Shown: positions 8,788-18,793, counted from the first letter of the stretch. The stretch: 64,000 bases of DNA from an uncultured Faecalibacterium sp. (GCA_937880095.1 CALFLK010000001.1:81198-145197); one strand, 5' to 3'. The notes: a model not told the origin generated them from the sequence alone. Made by a program: numbers and translations.

Positions 8788-10035
8788 TCAATTTGAATTT
8801 GTTGCATTTTCGCATTGATGCTCCATCCAATAATTAGAAACTGCAATCGCCGATGTAATTATTCCAATAAATATGGATCCGTAAGTCGTAAGCGGTGCAA
8901 ATGTGTATGTGATGAGCCAATTTGCAAAAGAACAAATTCCACCGCAGCAAATCGCAAACATGAATTTGTTTTTGTTTTTAAAATATCGCATTGCCACTAC
9001 AATTTTTTTTGCAAATTTTCCAACTATAAAAATAAGTGCTGAAATACCAGCTAACCCTGTTTTAAAAAGAATTTCAATATAAATGCAGTGAATGAAATCT
9101 CCCCACAGAATAAAACCCATCTTATTGATAAATGTATACTGTAAATAGCCGAAGCCGTTTCCAATCAGAGGATGCTCTATGAATTTTTGAATTGCCACTC
9201 TATATTCATCAATTCTGTATCCACCGCTTTCACTAAATCCCGCTGATAATTCCAAAAATCTCGAAACCACATTCAAAATCAGTTCCGGCTGTAAAACGAC
9301 CACCAGAAGGACACCCAGGACACTTAGTATTAAAATCGAACCAGTAAGTTTTCGACGAATATTTGCGGGTATTAATGAAGCAAGTAATATTATTCCCAGA
9401 AAGAATGCAATAATATAAGTTCTAGTCTGGCTTAGGACAACGACTGCAAGAGATATACCCAAAATCACTTTATAGTGGTTCAGATATCCATACATTGCCA
9501 GCAGGATTATAATAGGAAATAATCCCATAATCAAATTCAAGCCTACTCCGCCGCGAGAGGTTATGAATATTTCAATAAAACCTATGCAGAGCATTACATT
9601 ACACAGTGCCTTTAATCCTTCCAAAAGTTCATCGTTGTTTTTCCAACAGATTACAAAAAGCACATAGTAAACTATAATTTCAATATATTTATATGCATCG
9701 ATAAAAATCTGGAACCAATTATGTCCAACTAAAACACCAAGAGTCATGTTAATTACAACAAACACCATTAGTGATTTCCCCATAGGGAAAAAGATATGCT
9801 CATGAAACCTCAGTTTTCCACAATTTCTTACTGAAATTGCCAACAACATAATTATAACAATACCGAGTTGAAACACAACATTATCTCTAACTCTATCAAA
9901 ATTGATGAGTCTGCCAGCAACAAATTTAATCAAAAAGAAGCACGCCGGGAAATAATATATTTTCAGTTTTAAAAAGAACAAAACAGCTACGATAACAGCC
10001 ACTGCTCCTAAAATCATTAATCCATGAAAATTCAT
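8788..10035 (-). CDS. O-antigen polymerase/ligase-like (Wzy) membrane protein
   Basis: A 415-aa multi-spanning membrane protein with about 10-11 helices and one larger outer loop near residues 255-300 (SGGYRIDEYRVAIQKFIEHP, then IGNGFGY). That loop, with its PLIGNGFG signature, is typical of the Wzy/RfaL O-antigen polymerase-ligase family. The expected role is to join flipped lipid-linked repeat units at the outer face of the membrane. The start follows a GAGGAGATATTC site. Low sequence conservation is normal for Wzy, so the call rests on topology, the motif and the context. Confidence 0.82.
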   Translation of the reverse strand: MNFHGLMILGAVAVIVAVLFFLKLKIYYFPACFFLIKFVAGRLINFDRVRDNVVFQLGIVIIMLLAISVRNCGKLRFHEHIFFPMGKSLMVFVVINMTLGVLVGHNWFQIFIDAYKYIEIIVYYVLFVICWKNNDELLEGLKALCNVMLCIGFIEIFITSRGGVGLNLIMGLFPIIILLAMYGYLNHYKVILGISLAVVVLSQTRTYIIAFFLGIILLASLIPANIRRKLTGSILILSVLGVLLVVVLQPELILNVVSRFLELSAGFSESGGYRIDEYRVAIQKFIEHPLIGNGFGYLQYTFINKMGFILWGDFIHCIYIEILFKTGLAGISALIFIVGKFAKKIVVAMRYFKNKNKFMFAICCGGICSFANWLITYTFAPLTTYGSIFIGIITSAIAVSNYWMEHQCENATNSN

Positions 10036-10192
10036 GAATATCTCCTCATCTTAATCATTCGTAACATGTCCGTGATATTTTCTCTTTCTTGGTAAATTCA
10101 TTCCTTGATGCAGTACCTTCCAAGAATGTAATTCACTGAACCTTTTCTTTTATTCATGCACATAAAAGCAGTGTTTCATGAAAATCAAACTG

Positions 10193-11122
10193 TCAAATTT
10201 TCATCACACGCTCTGCCTTGCGCTTTAGGTCATCGTGCACAAATTGCTCCAATTCACATTTCATTTTTTGAATCTGATATTTATCTAATTCGGTATTCAC
10301 TACCGCAATTTGCGCATACAGTGCTTTTTTTATCCAACTAAAATGCTTCGGATCATATCGCATAAAAAATACAAGTCTGCTCTTTATATATTCTTTCGTA
10401 AGGAAATAGGAATTGATTGTACTTCCGCCACAAAAATGAGTATACCCTACTTTATTAATAACGCCAACGGTATTTCCCGCCATCTTTACTCTCCGTGACA
10501 GATCTTCATCTTCCATATACATAAAGAAATTCTCATCAAGACCACCGAGCTCACAATAAAGTTCTTTCCTAATAAACATTGCGGAGCCAGAAATCCATTG
10601 AGCCGAAATGAACTCTTCGCTGTTCATTTTTCTTCCTTCATTTATTGAAACAAGTTTGCGCTGCAAGTGTAACTTTTCCAAAAACGGTTTTACATATGTC
10701 TGTAATAAGATTCTATGTAATGTTTCAAAGCTGTGCATCACAGGCAGTTCAACACCATTGCCATCTAATGCTCTACACCCAAGCATACCTATTTCCTTAT
10801 GTTTTTCAGAATACTCATACAAAGACTCTATCATTCCATCCATAATCTCTGTATCGTTATTCAGCAGTAAAAGATATTTTCCCGTTGCCATACGAACGCC
10901 AGCATTATTCCCGAAAGCGAATCCGCCATTCCTCCCACTATCTTTTATCGTAATTTCCGGGAATTTTCCTTTCAGGAATTCCACACTCCCATCTTCGGAA
11001 TGGTTATCTATAATGATTATCTCATAAGGCATTTTGGGCTTTGCTTGCAGAATAGAATTAACACAATTTGCGGTCAGCTCTGGATTCTTATAATTCAATA
11101 AAACAATAGAAATCTCACACAT
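10193..11122 (-). CDS. Glycosyltransferase family 2
   Basis: A 309-aa GT2 protein. It shows ISIVLLNYKNPELTANC at the N-terminus, IIIIDNHSEDGSVEFL (nucleotide binding), GGFAFGNNAGVRMATG and LLLLNNDTEIMDGM as the DxD-type metal site near residue 90, and FFMYMEDEDLSRRVK as the catalytic-base segment near residue 195. This layout matches the rhamnosyltransferase-like WbbL branch, but the substrate is not proven. About 155 bases without a gene separate it from the polymerase gene downstream (10036-10192); nothing recognisable is in them. Confidence 0.88.
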   Translation of the reverse strand: MCEISIVLLNYKNPELTANCVNSILQAKPKMPYEIIIIDNHSEDGSVEFLKGKFPEITIKDSGRNGGFAFGNNAGVRMATGKYLLLLNNDTEIMDGMIESLYEYSEKHKEIGMLGCRALDGNGVELPVMHSFETLHRILLQTYVKPFLEKLHLQRKLVSINEGRKMNSEEFISAQWISGSAMFIRKELYCELGGLDENFFMYMEDEDLSRRVKMAGNTVGVINKVGYTHFCGGSTINSYFLTKEYIKSRLVFFMRYDPKHFSWIKKALYAQIAVVNTELDKYQIQKMKCELEQFVHDDLKRKAERVMKI

Positions 11123-11190
11123 ACCTTTTATCCTTTAACCCTTGTATGGTTTTGTGCACATTTTCACAGTCACAGGATTTGTTTTTATCC

Positions 11191-12138
11191 TCAAAAAACA
11201 ATACTCCTTATTTCTTGTATGGTATTTAAAACGCCCTGTGGCATCATTCTTATCGCCTGCAGTGCAACTTTATACTTCTTGTACTCGCCAGAGACATCCC
11301 AATGATTCAACTCACGTTTTGCTTTTTCTCTTTCTCCAATACAAAGCAACGAAAAAACATATGGCACCATTCTTCGATCGATAATACTTTTAATCCACTT
11401 TTTTTGTTGATTGCTGTACTGCACGTTCTTAAGAAGATTATTCAACGTTTGCATGAATGTTGCCGAATAAATTTCTTTCTTGCAATAATGAGCCGTCCTA
11501 GCATTATCTTCTGTTACTCGATTGTATGTAGAACAGACTTTGTTTGAATGCGCCATAGGAACAGTTGACCCTATACGGATCCAAAAATCGAAATCTTCGT
11601 ATACACTTTCATTTTCCGGGAACCATTTGTCCATGCGCAAAACAACTTCCCGTTTAACGACAGCGTTAGATGAATTGCACGCCCAGAACGGTCCCGTAGC
11701 CATTTCAAAGAAGTCATTGATCAGATGTGCTTCTGTATCCAATGTGCTGCGGAATTTCGGTAGCACAACGCGTTTGCCATAGGAAACCTGATAACCTGTA
11801 CTAAAAAATCCCGCTTTCGGGAACTTTTCAATGAGCATGCTTATCGTCTCAAGAAAAAAAGGTTCCCACGTATCATCACCATCAAGAAAACATATATTGT
11901 CACCGCTTGATTGGCGAATACCCAAATTTCTTGCAGAAGACACTCCTCCGTTTTCCTTACGGATCAATCGAATTTTTGGGTTTTGAATTTTCTTCACAAC
12001 ACTTGCGCTATTATCTGTAGATCCATCATCAACGACAATCAGCTCAAAATCCTGTTCCGTCTGCTGCAGCACAGATTGAATCGTTTTGTCTATATATTTT
12101 TCCTTATTATATAAAGGAACAACGATTGAATACTTCAT
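11191..12138 (-). CDS. Glycosyltransferase family 2
   Basis: A 315-aa GT2 protein with the textbook N-terminus MKYSIVVPLYNKEKYIDKTI, then LIVVDDGSTDNSASVV and NICFLDGDDTWEP (DxD-type metal site near residue 88), and YEDFDFWIRIG near residue 185 as the acceptor-side motif. It is therefore a cytoplasmic inverting transferase, probably early in the repeat-unit pathway because it lies next to the initiating sugar transferase gene. Start supported by AAAGGAGAAAGAGGA just upstream. Donor unknown. Confidence 0.88.
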   Translation of the reverse strand: MKYSIVVPLYNKEKYIDKTIQSVLQQTEQDFELIVVDDGSTDNSASVVKKIQNPKIRLIRKENGGVSSARNLGIRQSSGDNICFLDGDDTWEPFFLETISMLIEKFPKAGFFSTGYQVSYGKRVVLPKFRSTLDTEAHLINDFFEMATGPFWACNSSNAVVKREVVLRMDKWFPENESVYEDFDFWIRIGSTVPMAHSNKVCSTYNRVTEDNARTAHYCKKEIYSATFMQTLNNLLKNVQYSNQQKKWIKSIIDRRMVPYVFSLLCIGEREKAKRELNHWDVSGEYKKYKVALQAIRMMPQGVLNTIQEIRSIVF

Positions 12139-12274
12139 TCCTCTTTCTCCTTTTAATACCCCTACATAGATATTGGATGTAGCTTTTCTATTACATGCCT
12201 ACATGCCATTTTCAACGAATTTCCCCATACCATCAAAAGAAAAGTTCTTTTCAGCAAAAAACTCTTTCCTTTGT

Positions 12275-13684
12275 TTATTTCACCGCTGTCGTCTGCCCCT
12301 CTGCCACACCATCAGTGCTCTCTGGCATAAACAGAATTTTTACGGTCGCCATCATGATTTTCAAATCCTCTATAATGCTAGGATGGGCAATATACATCAG
12401 GTCCATCTGCAGCTTATCATAAGGAGTCGTGTTGTATTTTCCATAAACCTGCGCATAACCAGTTAGACCCGCCTTAGCCTGCAAGCGTAATCCAAACTCC
12501 GGCATATCCTCCATGTACTGCTGTGCGATTTCCGGACGTTCTGGGCGCGGGCCCACCACAGAGAGCTCACCTTTTAAAATGTTGATTAGCTGCGGCAGTT
12601 CATCCAAACGTACCTTGCGAATAAATTTTCCAACTGGCGTAATACGTTCATCATTTTCACCAGTAGACAAGCGTGCTACACCATCACGCTCAGCATCAAT
12701 GCGCATAGAGCGAAACTTCAGAATACGAAAAACATGACCGTCCTTCGTCAGGCGGATCTGTGAATAGAGCACTGGTCCACCATCATATGCCTTGATTGCG
12801 ATGGCAACTATCAACATAATTGGACTTAAAATCACCAAAGCAAAGGAAGAAATCACAATATCCATAAGCCGCTTTACAAATAGATACTCCGGTCTTGCGT
12901 TATATCGACGTACCTGGAACATGGGTAGATGGAACATATGAATATGTTTTGCACTACTCATAAGAACGTCACCCACGCGGGGAATTACCAACACTTCAAT
13001 ACCATTTGCAACACAATACTTCAGCATTATATTTCTCTCATGACTATGTACACCACTGATAAAAACTGTTTCCATATTTTGCAGTTGGGAAAGGTCCGAA
13101 ATACATTCATAAACGGATAACTGCTTTTGAATATCATATTTTTTATCAAGAGCATATTCATCCAACAATTTATCCATACCAGGTCTGCAATCATACACAA
13201 TCGCTGTAGCTCGTGGAGGGAACACCTTAAAGTACCAGTAATGCGAAAGATATGACCAGATCGCTGCTATCGCGCACTGTACCAAAAAGACAAGAAGAAT
13301 CGGAATAATACTCGGAAAAGATCTAGTCAGGAGCCAAGTCACAATAAACATACTTCCATCCGCAACTAATACAGCAAGTGCCTGGCTATAAATCATTTCC
13401 GAAATCGGCTTCATGGAAATACAGAGTGCTTCGTACACTCTCCCAAACATTGTAAATAAAAACATGAATAATGCAATGACCAGATAACTTCCATTTTTGT
13501 AATAGGGCATTGCTAAACCTTTGCTATAGTACAAGAACCAGCCTAGGCCAAACGCTCCTGTCATCAAAAGGATACTAATTCCCTTTACCAGCCTGAGCAC
13601 AATATCATGCTGTATTTTCTTCATCTTCCGCAACCTCACATTTTCATTCTCAAAAGATTGTCTCAGCCGACATTTTCTTGCCAC
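12275..13684 (-). CDS. Initiating undecaprenyl-phosphate sugar phosphotransferase (WcaJ/WbaP-type)
   Basis: This 469-aa membrane protein should start repeat-unit synthesis by moving a sugar-1-phosphate onto undecaprenyl phosphate. It has four or so N-terminal helices, a middle cytoplasmic domain, then a re-entrant hydrophobic segment and the bacterial sugar transferase domain from about residue 270 (FVKRLMDIVISSFALVIL, then VLYSQIRLTKDGHVFRILKFRSM, RKVRLDELPQLINILKGE, SVVGPRPERPE). The long form begins at GTG 13684; an ATG at codon 21 is a possible shorter start. It is the first gene of the leftward operon. Sugar specificity is not readable. Confidence 0.9.
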   Translation of the reverse strand: MARKCRLRQSFENENVRLRKMKKIQHDIVLRLVKGISILLMTGAFGLGWFLYYSKGLAMPYYKNGSYLVIALFMFLFTMFGRVYEALCISMKPISEMIYSQALAVLVADGSMFIVTWLLTRSFPSIIPILLVFLVQCAIAAIWSYLSHYWYFKVFPPRATAIVYDCRPGMDKLLDEYALDKKYDIQKQLSVYECISDLSQLQNMETVFISGVHSHERNIMLKYCVANGIEVLVIPRVGDVLMSSAKHIHMFHLPMFQVRRYNARPEYLFVKRLMDIVISSFALVILSPIMLIVAIAIKAYDGGPVLYSQIRLTKDGHVFRILKFRSMRIDAERDGVARLSTGENDERITPVGKFIRKVRLDELPQLINILKGELSVVGPRPERPEIAQQYMEDMPEFGLRLQAKAGLTGYAQVYGKYNTTPYDKLQMDLMYIAHPSIIEDLKIMMATVKILFMPESTDGVAEGQTTAVK

Positions 13685-13859
13685 GCTATATACTCCGCAT
13701 CCTCCGCATCCATCGAAAAGACCGACTATATTGCGCCCTTTGGTATAAAAACTTTTTCTGGCAACCGGAGATTTTTTTGTTTTTCTTTCACTACTCTCAG
13801 AGAAAACTTTGTTCCTTTTATCCTCTCCAGCAATGCCATAACTTTACAAAATTTTTACT

Positions 13860-13893
13860 TAATAAGTATACTTATTATCGCCTCGAAGCGCAA
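13860..13893 (-). promoter_or_regulatory. Predicted polysaccharide-operon promoter with an 18-bp palindrome over the -10
   Basis: On the minus strand TTGCGC (13888-13893) and TATACT (13865-13870) are spaced by exactly 17 bases, a plausible sigma-A promoter about 180 bases upstream of the first operon gene. The -10 lies inside the perfect palindrome TAATAAGTATACTTATTA (13860-13877), which is a good candidate operator. The -35 is poor, so activity and regulator are inferred. Confidence 0.5.
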
Positions 13894-14103
13894 ATTAGTT
13901 TTCGCAAACTCACACCAATGCATATGTACCAAAACCGCAAATACACACTCTTTTTATCCATATTTTGTATTTTATTATTTCTATTTTCATAATTTTCCCA
14001 CATTTTTTGTTGACGTATTCATGTTTTTCACAATTTTTCTTTTTTTCGACAATTTTTTCATTTGTGCATATTGGAGGCCGTGATTTTTAATACCGATCGT
14101 CTT
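13894..14103. other. AT-rich stretch without a recognisable gene
   Basis: Very T-rich on the plus strand, with many short hydrophobic reading frames that look random. No ribosome site linked to a believable protein was seen. The neighbouring 13685-13859 is best read as the 5' leader of the polysaccharide operon. Confidence 0.5.
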
Positions 14104-14450
14104 TTAGGAAGTTTCTTTTTTATTACTGGAACGCTGCTCCAATTTTTCTTCAGCGGCATCCCCAGACAACTGATAAGCAGTCGGTTTACTGTAATCAACG
14201 ATTTTCCTTTTTGAAGAAAGTTTCGCTGGCATGGCCCACTCGGTCATGACATGCACGTGCAGCCACTCCATTCGGTATCAGACAAAGTGAACAGCGTATG
14301 GCCCTTGGCATTACTATATTCCAAAAGTGCAAAAACAGGTGTCTCTGCCAAAACTTCATAACCGCATTGATTCAGCTTGTATTAGATATACTCTCATGCC
14401 GACATGCTGTCACGGTATTCAGCATTGGTTTTTAAAGCTTCTTAAGCACA
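14104..14450 (-). pseudogene. Remnant of an unidentified coding gene
   Basis: Leftward translation gives a protein-like string broken by lesions: a segment with AEYRDSMSA, stop, EYI, stop, then YKLNQCGYEVLAETPVFA continuing to LSDTEW. After a frame change it continues as HVMTEWAMPAKLSSKRKIVD to a stop at 14104-14106. Two nonsense codons and at least one frameshift show decay. I do not recognise the family. It lies downstream of the decayed sigma/anti-sigma pair but beyond a terminator, so it was probably a separate unit. Confidence 0.45.
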
Positions 14451-14471
14451 CTATTTTCGGAATACTTAAAT

Positions 14472-14508
14472 AAAACAACCTGCCCAGATGTGGCCGGTCG
14501 TTTTGTTT
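14472..14508 (-). terminator. Rho-independent terminator candidate
   Basis: Inverted repeat AAACGACC / GGTTGTTT with further inner pairs, followed on the minus strand by TTTTATTT. It lies just after the anti-sigma remnant and fits the end of that former operon. Confidence 0.55.
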
Positions 14509-14564
14509 AATATAGGATGGTTGCGACCGATTCGGTAACGCTTTTTCAAATCTCTGCGCATCCA

Positions 14565-15628
14565 TCACTTTTGATATATGGAAACCTTTACGTCATTGAT
14601 TCGCATCTGGGTGATCTCCAACTGCTCCATCAGAGCATGGATATCCTCTGGGGTTGCCATAAGGCGCATCCCATAGCAAGCCCATGTTTCCTGCGCATTT
14701 GCAAGCCGCTGCCGTAGCATCAGCAGCGAAATCTGATCGCCCATCTGCGTTTCCATCAGGGATACAAAGTCCGGATGGTCGATTAAAAGCTGCAATCGGG
14801 AAATGAGGCCGTTTTCCAGACTTTCTCCAGTGATTGTTTGCGGCAGGTAATAGTCTGGGTATCTTGCTTCGGCTTCTTTCGTAAACTTTTCGCGCGCCAT
14901 ATGATCCAGAAACATCCCCCCGGCAGCAAATTCGTAGATACTTACATTCTGCCCTTCCAGAGCCAGCCAGCGGAAATTTATCTCTGGGTGAGCTTCTATG
15001 AGTGCCGCTGTCTGGTTAGCAGTTAGGCTATCCGCGAAGCTGATGGATACATTCAGCTAAGCAGAGGGTGGCAGTTCCTCCTGCACTGATTCCAGCGGCG
15101 CAAGCCATAGAATTTATACGGATCTATGGAATAGGGACAACTCGGATCCGAAAACCCCATTGCATGAATCGCCATTGTAGAATGCCCTGTATTCAACTGC
15201 GAACATTTAATAGAAAAGTGATCTGTTACCGGTCCACTCAGCTCATACGGCAAGAAGATATCTGGCATCAGTAAATCCACATCATATCGGCGAAATCCAC
15301 TATGCTCTTACTCACTTAAAACGAAACAGGATTTACCCGGGAAATAGGTGCTGCTAATATCTTCCAGTAGGAGATTAAACTCTATTCCCTTTCCGATATC
15401 CTGCTCCAGAAACTGTGGCTCTCTGCTCAGATCGTAAAAGATAAAATCCATAGCTTTGGATGTACTAAAATACAAGCCGCACATCAGAACTACTAGCGCC
15501 TGCACCACAGCTGTGACCTGCGTGTAAATTGTATTATTCATGGAGTGACGCACTTTCTTCTGGAACTCTTCCTCCAGTGCAGGAGAATCAGTCGCTGTTT
15601 TTTGCTGTGTCAATTCTTTTTCGTTCAT
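14565..15628 (-). pseudogene. Decayed anti-sigma factor (Sigma_reg N- and C-terminal domain type)
   Basis: The piece at 15308-15628 starts MNEKELTQQKTATDS and has one membrane helix (TQVTAVVQALVVLMCGLYF) with the EEEFQKKVRHSMNNTIYTQ segment typical of the Sigma_reg N-terminal family. An in-frame TAA at 15308-15310 stops it, yet the same frame reads on to about 15100. There a frameshift and then a TAG at 15057-15059 follow, after which the C-terminal domain (from LNVSISFADSLTANQTAAL, through INFRWLALEG) is open to 14565. Three lesions make a pseudogene. The intact protein would be a membrane anti-sigma factor holding the sigma factor encoded 12 bases upstream. Confidence 0.75.
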
Positions 15629-15640
15629 AGAATCTGTTCC

Positions 15641-16113
15641 TTACTTTTTCCAGGATATCTTTTTTGCTCGATGTCGTAACACTCGTACATTGGATACGGA
15701 AAGTCTCAAAATATCTGAAATGTGTACATCGGAATACTCCATCCGCACCGTTAGCAGAAGCACTTCTCGCTCCTGCTGCGGCAGTTTGCGAATTTGCCGA
15801 TACAGCCAGGCCACCTGCTCATTTTCGATGTAATGGTCAATCAACTGATCTGACAAATCCTTCTTCACCAGAATGTCCTCGTCCAGAATGGTTTCCCGGC
15901 TTTGGTTCTTTTTCAAATCTAAAAATTCATTGCACGCACCACCTTGTACATCCATGCCGCAATATTTCCGCTGCGGAAGGCAATCAGTGCCTTGACAAAG
16001 ATATTTGCCACCAAATCTTCAGCGCCCTCTTTACTACCTGTCAGAGAGACTGCACAAAGAAACAACTGGCGATAATATCGATTGAACAACTTTTTTCAAA
16101 AGTTCTTTTCCAT
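15641..16113 (-). pseudogene. Decayed ECF-type RNA polymerase sigma factor
   Basis: Region 2 is visible as RYYRQLFLCAVSLTGS followed by GAEDLVANIFVKAL and NIAAWMYKVVR. The frame then breaks (about +2 near 15935-15945; CGT-GC-AAT) and resumes as NEFLDLKKNQSRE, ending in a region 4 helix-turn-helix, LPQQEREVLLLTVRMEYSDV, then LRLSVSNVRVLRHRAKK. If ATG 16113 is the start there is also an in-frame TGA at codon 6 (16096-16098). The gene is therefore almost certainly dead. It formed a two-gene operon with the anti-sigma factor downstream, a common stress or cell-envelope sensing pair in Clostridia. Confidence 0.75.
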
Positions 16114-16618
16114 GCAATTCCCCCTTTTTGCCAGATTTCATTTTAGCTGTCCCTTATGCCCGAAATATAAACAGCAGGCGACAGCTACCATAATGGCAAA
16201 TATGTTTACCGGTAAACTCCACCGGATTGATCTGATATCCAATCTCACCGTAAAGTCGTACGCGCTCAAAGGACAAGCTATATCCAAGACTAATAACCGC
16301 ACTCTTTTATCGTAAATCTCAGAGAAAATCCATTCTTGCGGAATGTTTCTTCTACTGATATAACAATCAGGCTGCTAAAAGATTACATTGAATGTTGTGT
16401 CTGCTCCATAAAACACAAAAAAGTACCCGAAGTGAAAGCCATTTTCTGCATCTTCCATTTGGTACGTTTACGGTAAATTTCTGCGCAGAACACTTTCTTA
16501 AAATATAAAAAGAGCCATCCGTTTTTACGGATCGTGACTTTGCTCATGTTTCATATGTGTACAGCTTTCACTTACCTCAAGGCGATAGGATTAGCCGTTA
16601 TATAGCCCCCTGCATCAC
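16114..16618. other. Gap without a supported gene
   Basis: About 500 bases upstream of the sigma remnant. A small hairpin with a T-rich minus-strand tail is visible near 16508-16545, but no convincing coding region on either strand. The upstream promoter of the lost sigma operon may have been here. Confidence 0.4.
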
Positions 16619-16665
16619 GTAAAAAACAAAAAGCCAATGCTCTTTTTTCAAAGAACATTGGCTTT
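16619..16665 (-). terminator. groEL transcription terminator
   Basis: Long inverted repeat AAAGCCAATG / CATTGGCTTT with inner TCTTT / AAAGA pairs, followed on the minus strand by TTTTTGTTTTTT. It lies about 110 bases past the groEL stop. Confidence 0.8.
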
Positions 16666-16773
16666 CAGAAAGCAACCAACGGTTACTTCTTTATTTCGTT
16701 TTGATTACAAACAAATATACGAAAGATTTTATACCTTATGATCGCGCACACAAGGCATCTTTGTATTCGTTTA

Positions 16774-18405
16774 TCAATACATGCCGCCCATGTCAGGAGC
16801 TGCAGGTGCTGCTGCAACCGGTTCCGGCTCGTCTGCAATCAGGCTTTCGGTGGTCAGAACCATGCTTGCTACGCTAGCTGCGTTCTCCAGAGCACTACGG
16901 GTAACCTTAGTCGGGTCAACGATACCAGCTTCAATCATGTCATCCACATAGGTTTCGCTCTGAGCGTTGAAGCCAAAGTTGCTCTTGCCAGAATTCAGAA
17001 TCTTGTCGATGATAACGCTGCCTTCCAGACCTGCGTTTGCAACGATCTGGCGCAGAGGAGCTTCCAGAGCCTTCTTGACAATCTTAGCACCGGTACGCTC
17101 GTCGCCTTCCAGGGAATCGACCAGAGCCTGCACTGCGGGAATTGCGGTCAGAGGAGCAACACCGCCGCCGCAGACAATACCTTCTTCGACAGCAGCCTTG
17201 GTTGCATTCAGAGCGTCCTCAATACGCATCTTCTTGTCCTTCATCTCGACTTCAGTTGCAGCACCAACCTTGATGACAGCAACGCCGCCAGCCAGCTTAG
17301 CCAGACGCTCCTGCAGCTTCTCGCGATCAAACTCGCTGGTGGTTTCAGCCAGCTGTGCACGAATCTGAGCCACACGGTTTGCGATTTCTTCCTTCTGACC
17401 GTAACCGCCAACAATGGTAGTGGTCTCCTTGGTGACCTTGATCTGGCTTGCATGGCCCAGCATATTCAGGGTTGCATCCTTCAGTTCCAGACCCAGATCG
17501 GAGGAAATGACCTGACCACCGGTCAGGATTGCGATATCCTGCAGCATTTCCTTACGGCGATCGCCGAAGCCGGGAGCCTTAACAGCAACAACCGTGAAGG
17601 TGCCGCGCAGACGGTTCACAATCAGAGTGGACAGTGCTTCGCCTTCCAGATCCTCAGCGATGATCAGCAGCTTACGACCAGCCTGCACGATCTGCTCCAG
17701 CAGGGGCAGCAAATCCTGAATAACGCTGATCTTCTTATCGGTAATCAGAACCAGAGCGTCGTCCAGCTCAGCCTGCATCTTCTCGGTATCGGTGACCATA
17801 TACGGAGTGAGGTAACCGCGGTCGAACTGCATACCCTCGACAACGTCTGCGTAGGTGTCAGCAGTGGTCTTGTTCTCTTCCAGAGTGATAACGCCGTCCT
17901 TAGAAACCTTCTCCATAGCGTCAGCAATCAGCTTTCCGATTGCCGGATCGCCAGCAGAGATGGTACCAACACGAGCGATATCCTCACTGCCCTTGACCTT
18001 CTGGCTGTTCTTCTGGATTGCCTCAACAGCAACAGAAACTGCCTTCTGCATACCGCGCTTTACGTCCATAGGATTTGCGCCAGCAGCAACGTTCTTCATA
18101 CCCTCGGTAACCAGAGCCTGTGCCAAAACAGTAGCGGTCGTGGTGCCATCACCTGCTGCATCGTTGGTCTTGGTAGCAACTTCGCGTACCAGCTGAGCGC
18201 CCATGTTCTCAAACGGGTCCTTCAGCTCGATTTCCTTTGCGATGGTCACACCGTCATTGGTGATAACAGGGCTGCCAAACTTCTTGCCCAGAACAACATT
18301 GCGGCCCTTGGGTCCAATGGTAATCTTAACGGTATCTGCCAGCTGGTCAATACCAGCGCACAATGCATTACGAGCGTCAACGCCATGCTTAATGAGTTTA
18401 GCCAT
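16774..18405 (-). CDS. groEL: Chaperonin GroEL
   Basis: The 543-aa 60-kDa chaperonin subunit, which forms double heptamer rings and folds proteins with GroES using ATP. Hallmarks: ITIGPKGRNVVLGKKFGSP near residue 28, the ATP loop NDAAGDGTTTATVLAQALV near residue 83, and GGGVAPLTAIPAV near residue 415. The C-terminus has only a short DMGGMY tail instead of the long GGM repeat seen in E. coli, which is common in Firmicutes. It is the second gene of the groES-groEL operon, 65 bases downstream of groES, under the CIRCE operator at 18794-18820. Confidence 0.99.
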   Translation of the reverse strand: MAKLIKHGVDARNALCAGIDQLADTVKITIGPKGRNVVLGKKFGSPVITNDGVTIAKEIELKDPFENMGAQLVREVATKTNDAAGDGTTTATVLAQALVTEGMKNVAAGANPMDVKRGMQKAVSVAVEAIQKNSQKVKGSEDIARVGTISAGDPAIGKLIADAMEKVSKDGVITLEENKTTADTYADVVEGMQFDRGYLTPYMVTDTEKMQAELDDALVLITDKKISVIQDLLPLLEQIVQAGRKLLIIAEDLEGEALSTLIVNRLRGTFTVVAVKAPGFGDRRKEMLQDIAILTGGQVISSDLGLELKDATLNMLGHASQIKVTKETTTIVGGYGQKEEIANRVAQIRAQLAETTSEFDREKLQERLAKLAGGVAVIKVGAATEVEMKDKKMRIEDALNATKAAVEEGIVCGGGVAPLTAIPAVQALVDSLEGDERTGAKIVKKALEAPLRQIVANAGLEGSVIIDKILNSGKSNFGFNAQSETYVDDMIEAGIVDPTKVTRSALENAASVASMVLTTESLIADEPEPVAAAPAAPDMGGMY

Positions 18406-18470
18406 AATAAATCTCTCCTATCTTAAATACAGTATGATAACAGTTTGTTTTATATGTTACCTTGTGGGTC

Positions 18471-18755
18471 TTACTCAACAACAGCCAGGATGTCGCTCTG
18501 GTTGACGATGATGCACTCCTCGCCATCCAGCTTTACCTCGGTGCCGGAATACTTGCTGATCAAAACCTTCTGACCAACCTTGACTTCCATCTTCACTTCC
18601 TTACCGTTTACCATTCCGCCGGGGCCGACCGCCAGGATCTCTGCAACCTGCGGCTTTTCCTGTGCGGCAGCGGTCAGGATGATACCACTCTTGGTGGTCT
18701 CCTCAGCTTCACACATCTTGATAACAACACGATCTCCCAGAGGCAGAATTTTCAT
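18471..18755 (-). CDS. groES: Co-chaperonin GroES
   Basis: The heptameric lid of the GroEL chamber. The start MKILPLGDRVVIKM at 18755 is preferred over an in-frame codon 5 residues upstream because GGAGGG lies 6-9 bases ahead and it matches the family N-terminus. The mobile loop (EETTKSGIILTAAAQEKPQ) and the GxKVLISKYSGTEVK beta-strand region are present; the resulting 94-95 aa is the normal length. First gene of the heat-shock operon. Confidence 0.98.
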   Translation of the reverse strand: MKILPLGDRVVIKMCEAEETTKSGIILTAAAQEKPQVAEILAVGPGGMVNGKEVKMEVKVGQKVLISKYSGTEVKLDGEECIIVNQSDILAVVE

Positions 18756-18793
18756 AATATAACCCTCCAATATATATAGTGATTTGTATTTGT

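Noticed and set aside
16738..18426. Long plus-strand frame opposite groEL (562 aa)
   Set aside because: It is the antisense shadow of a highly biased coding gene; the minus strand is a clear GroEL and the plus frame has no family features.
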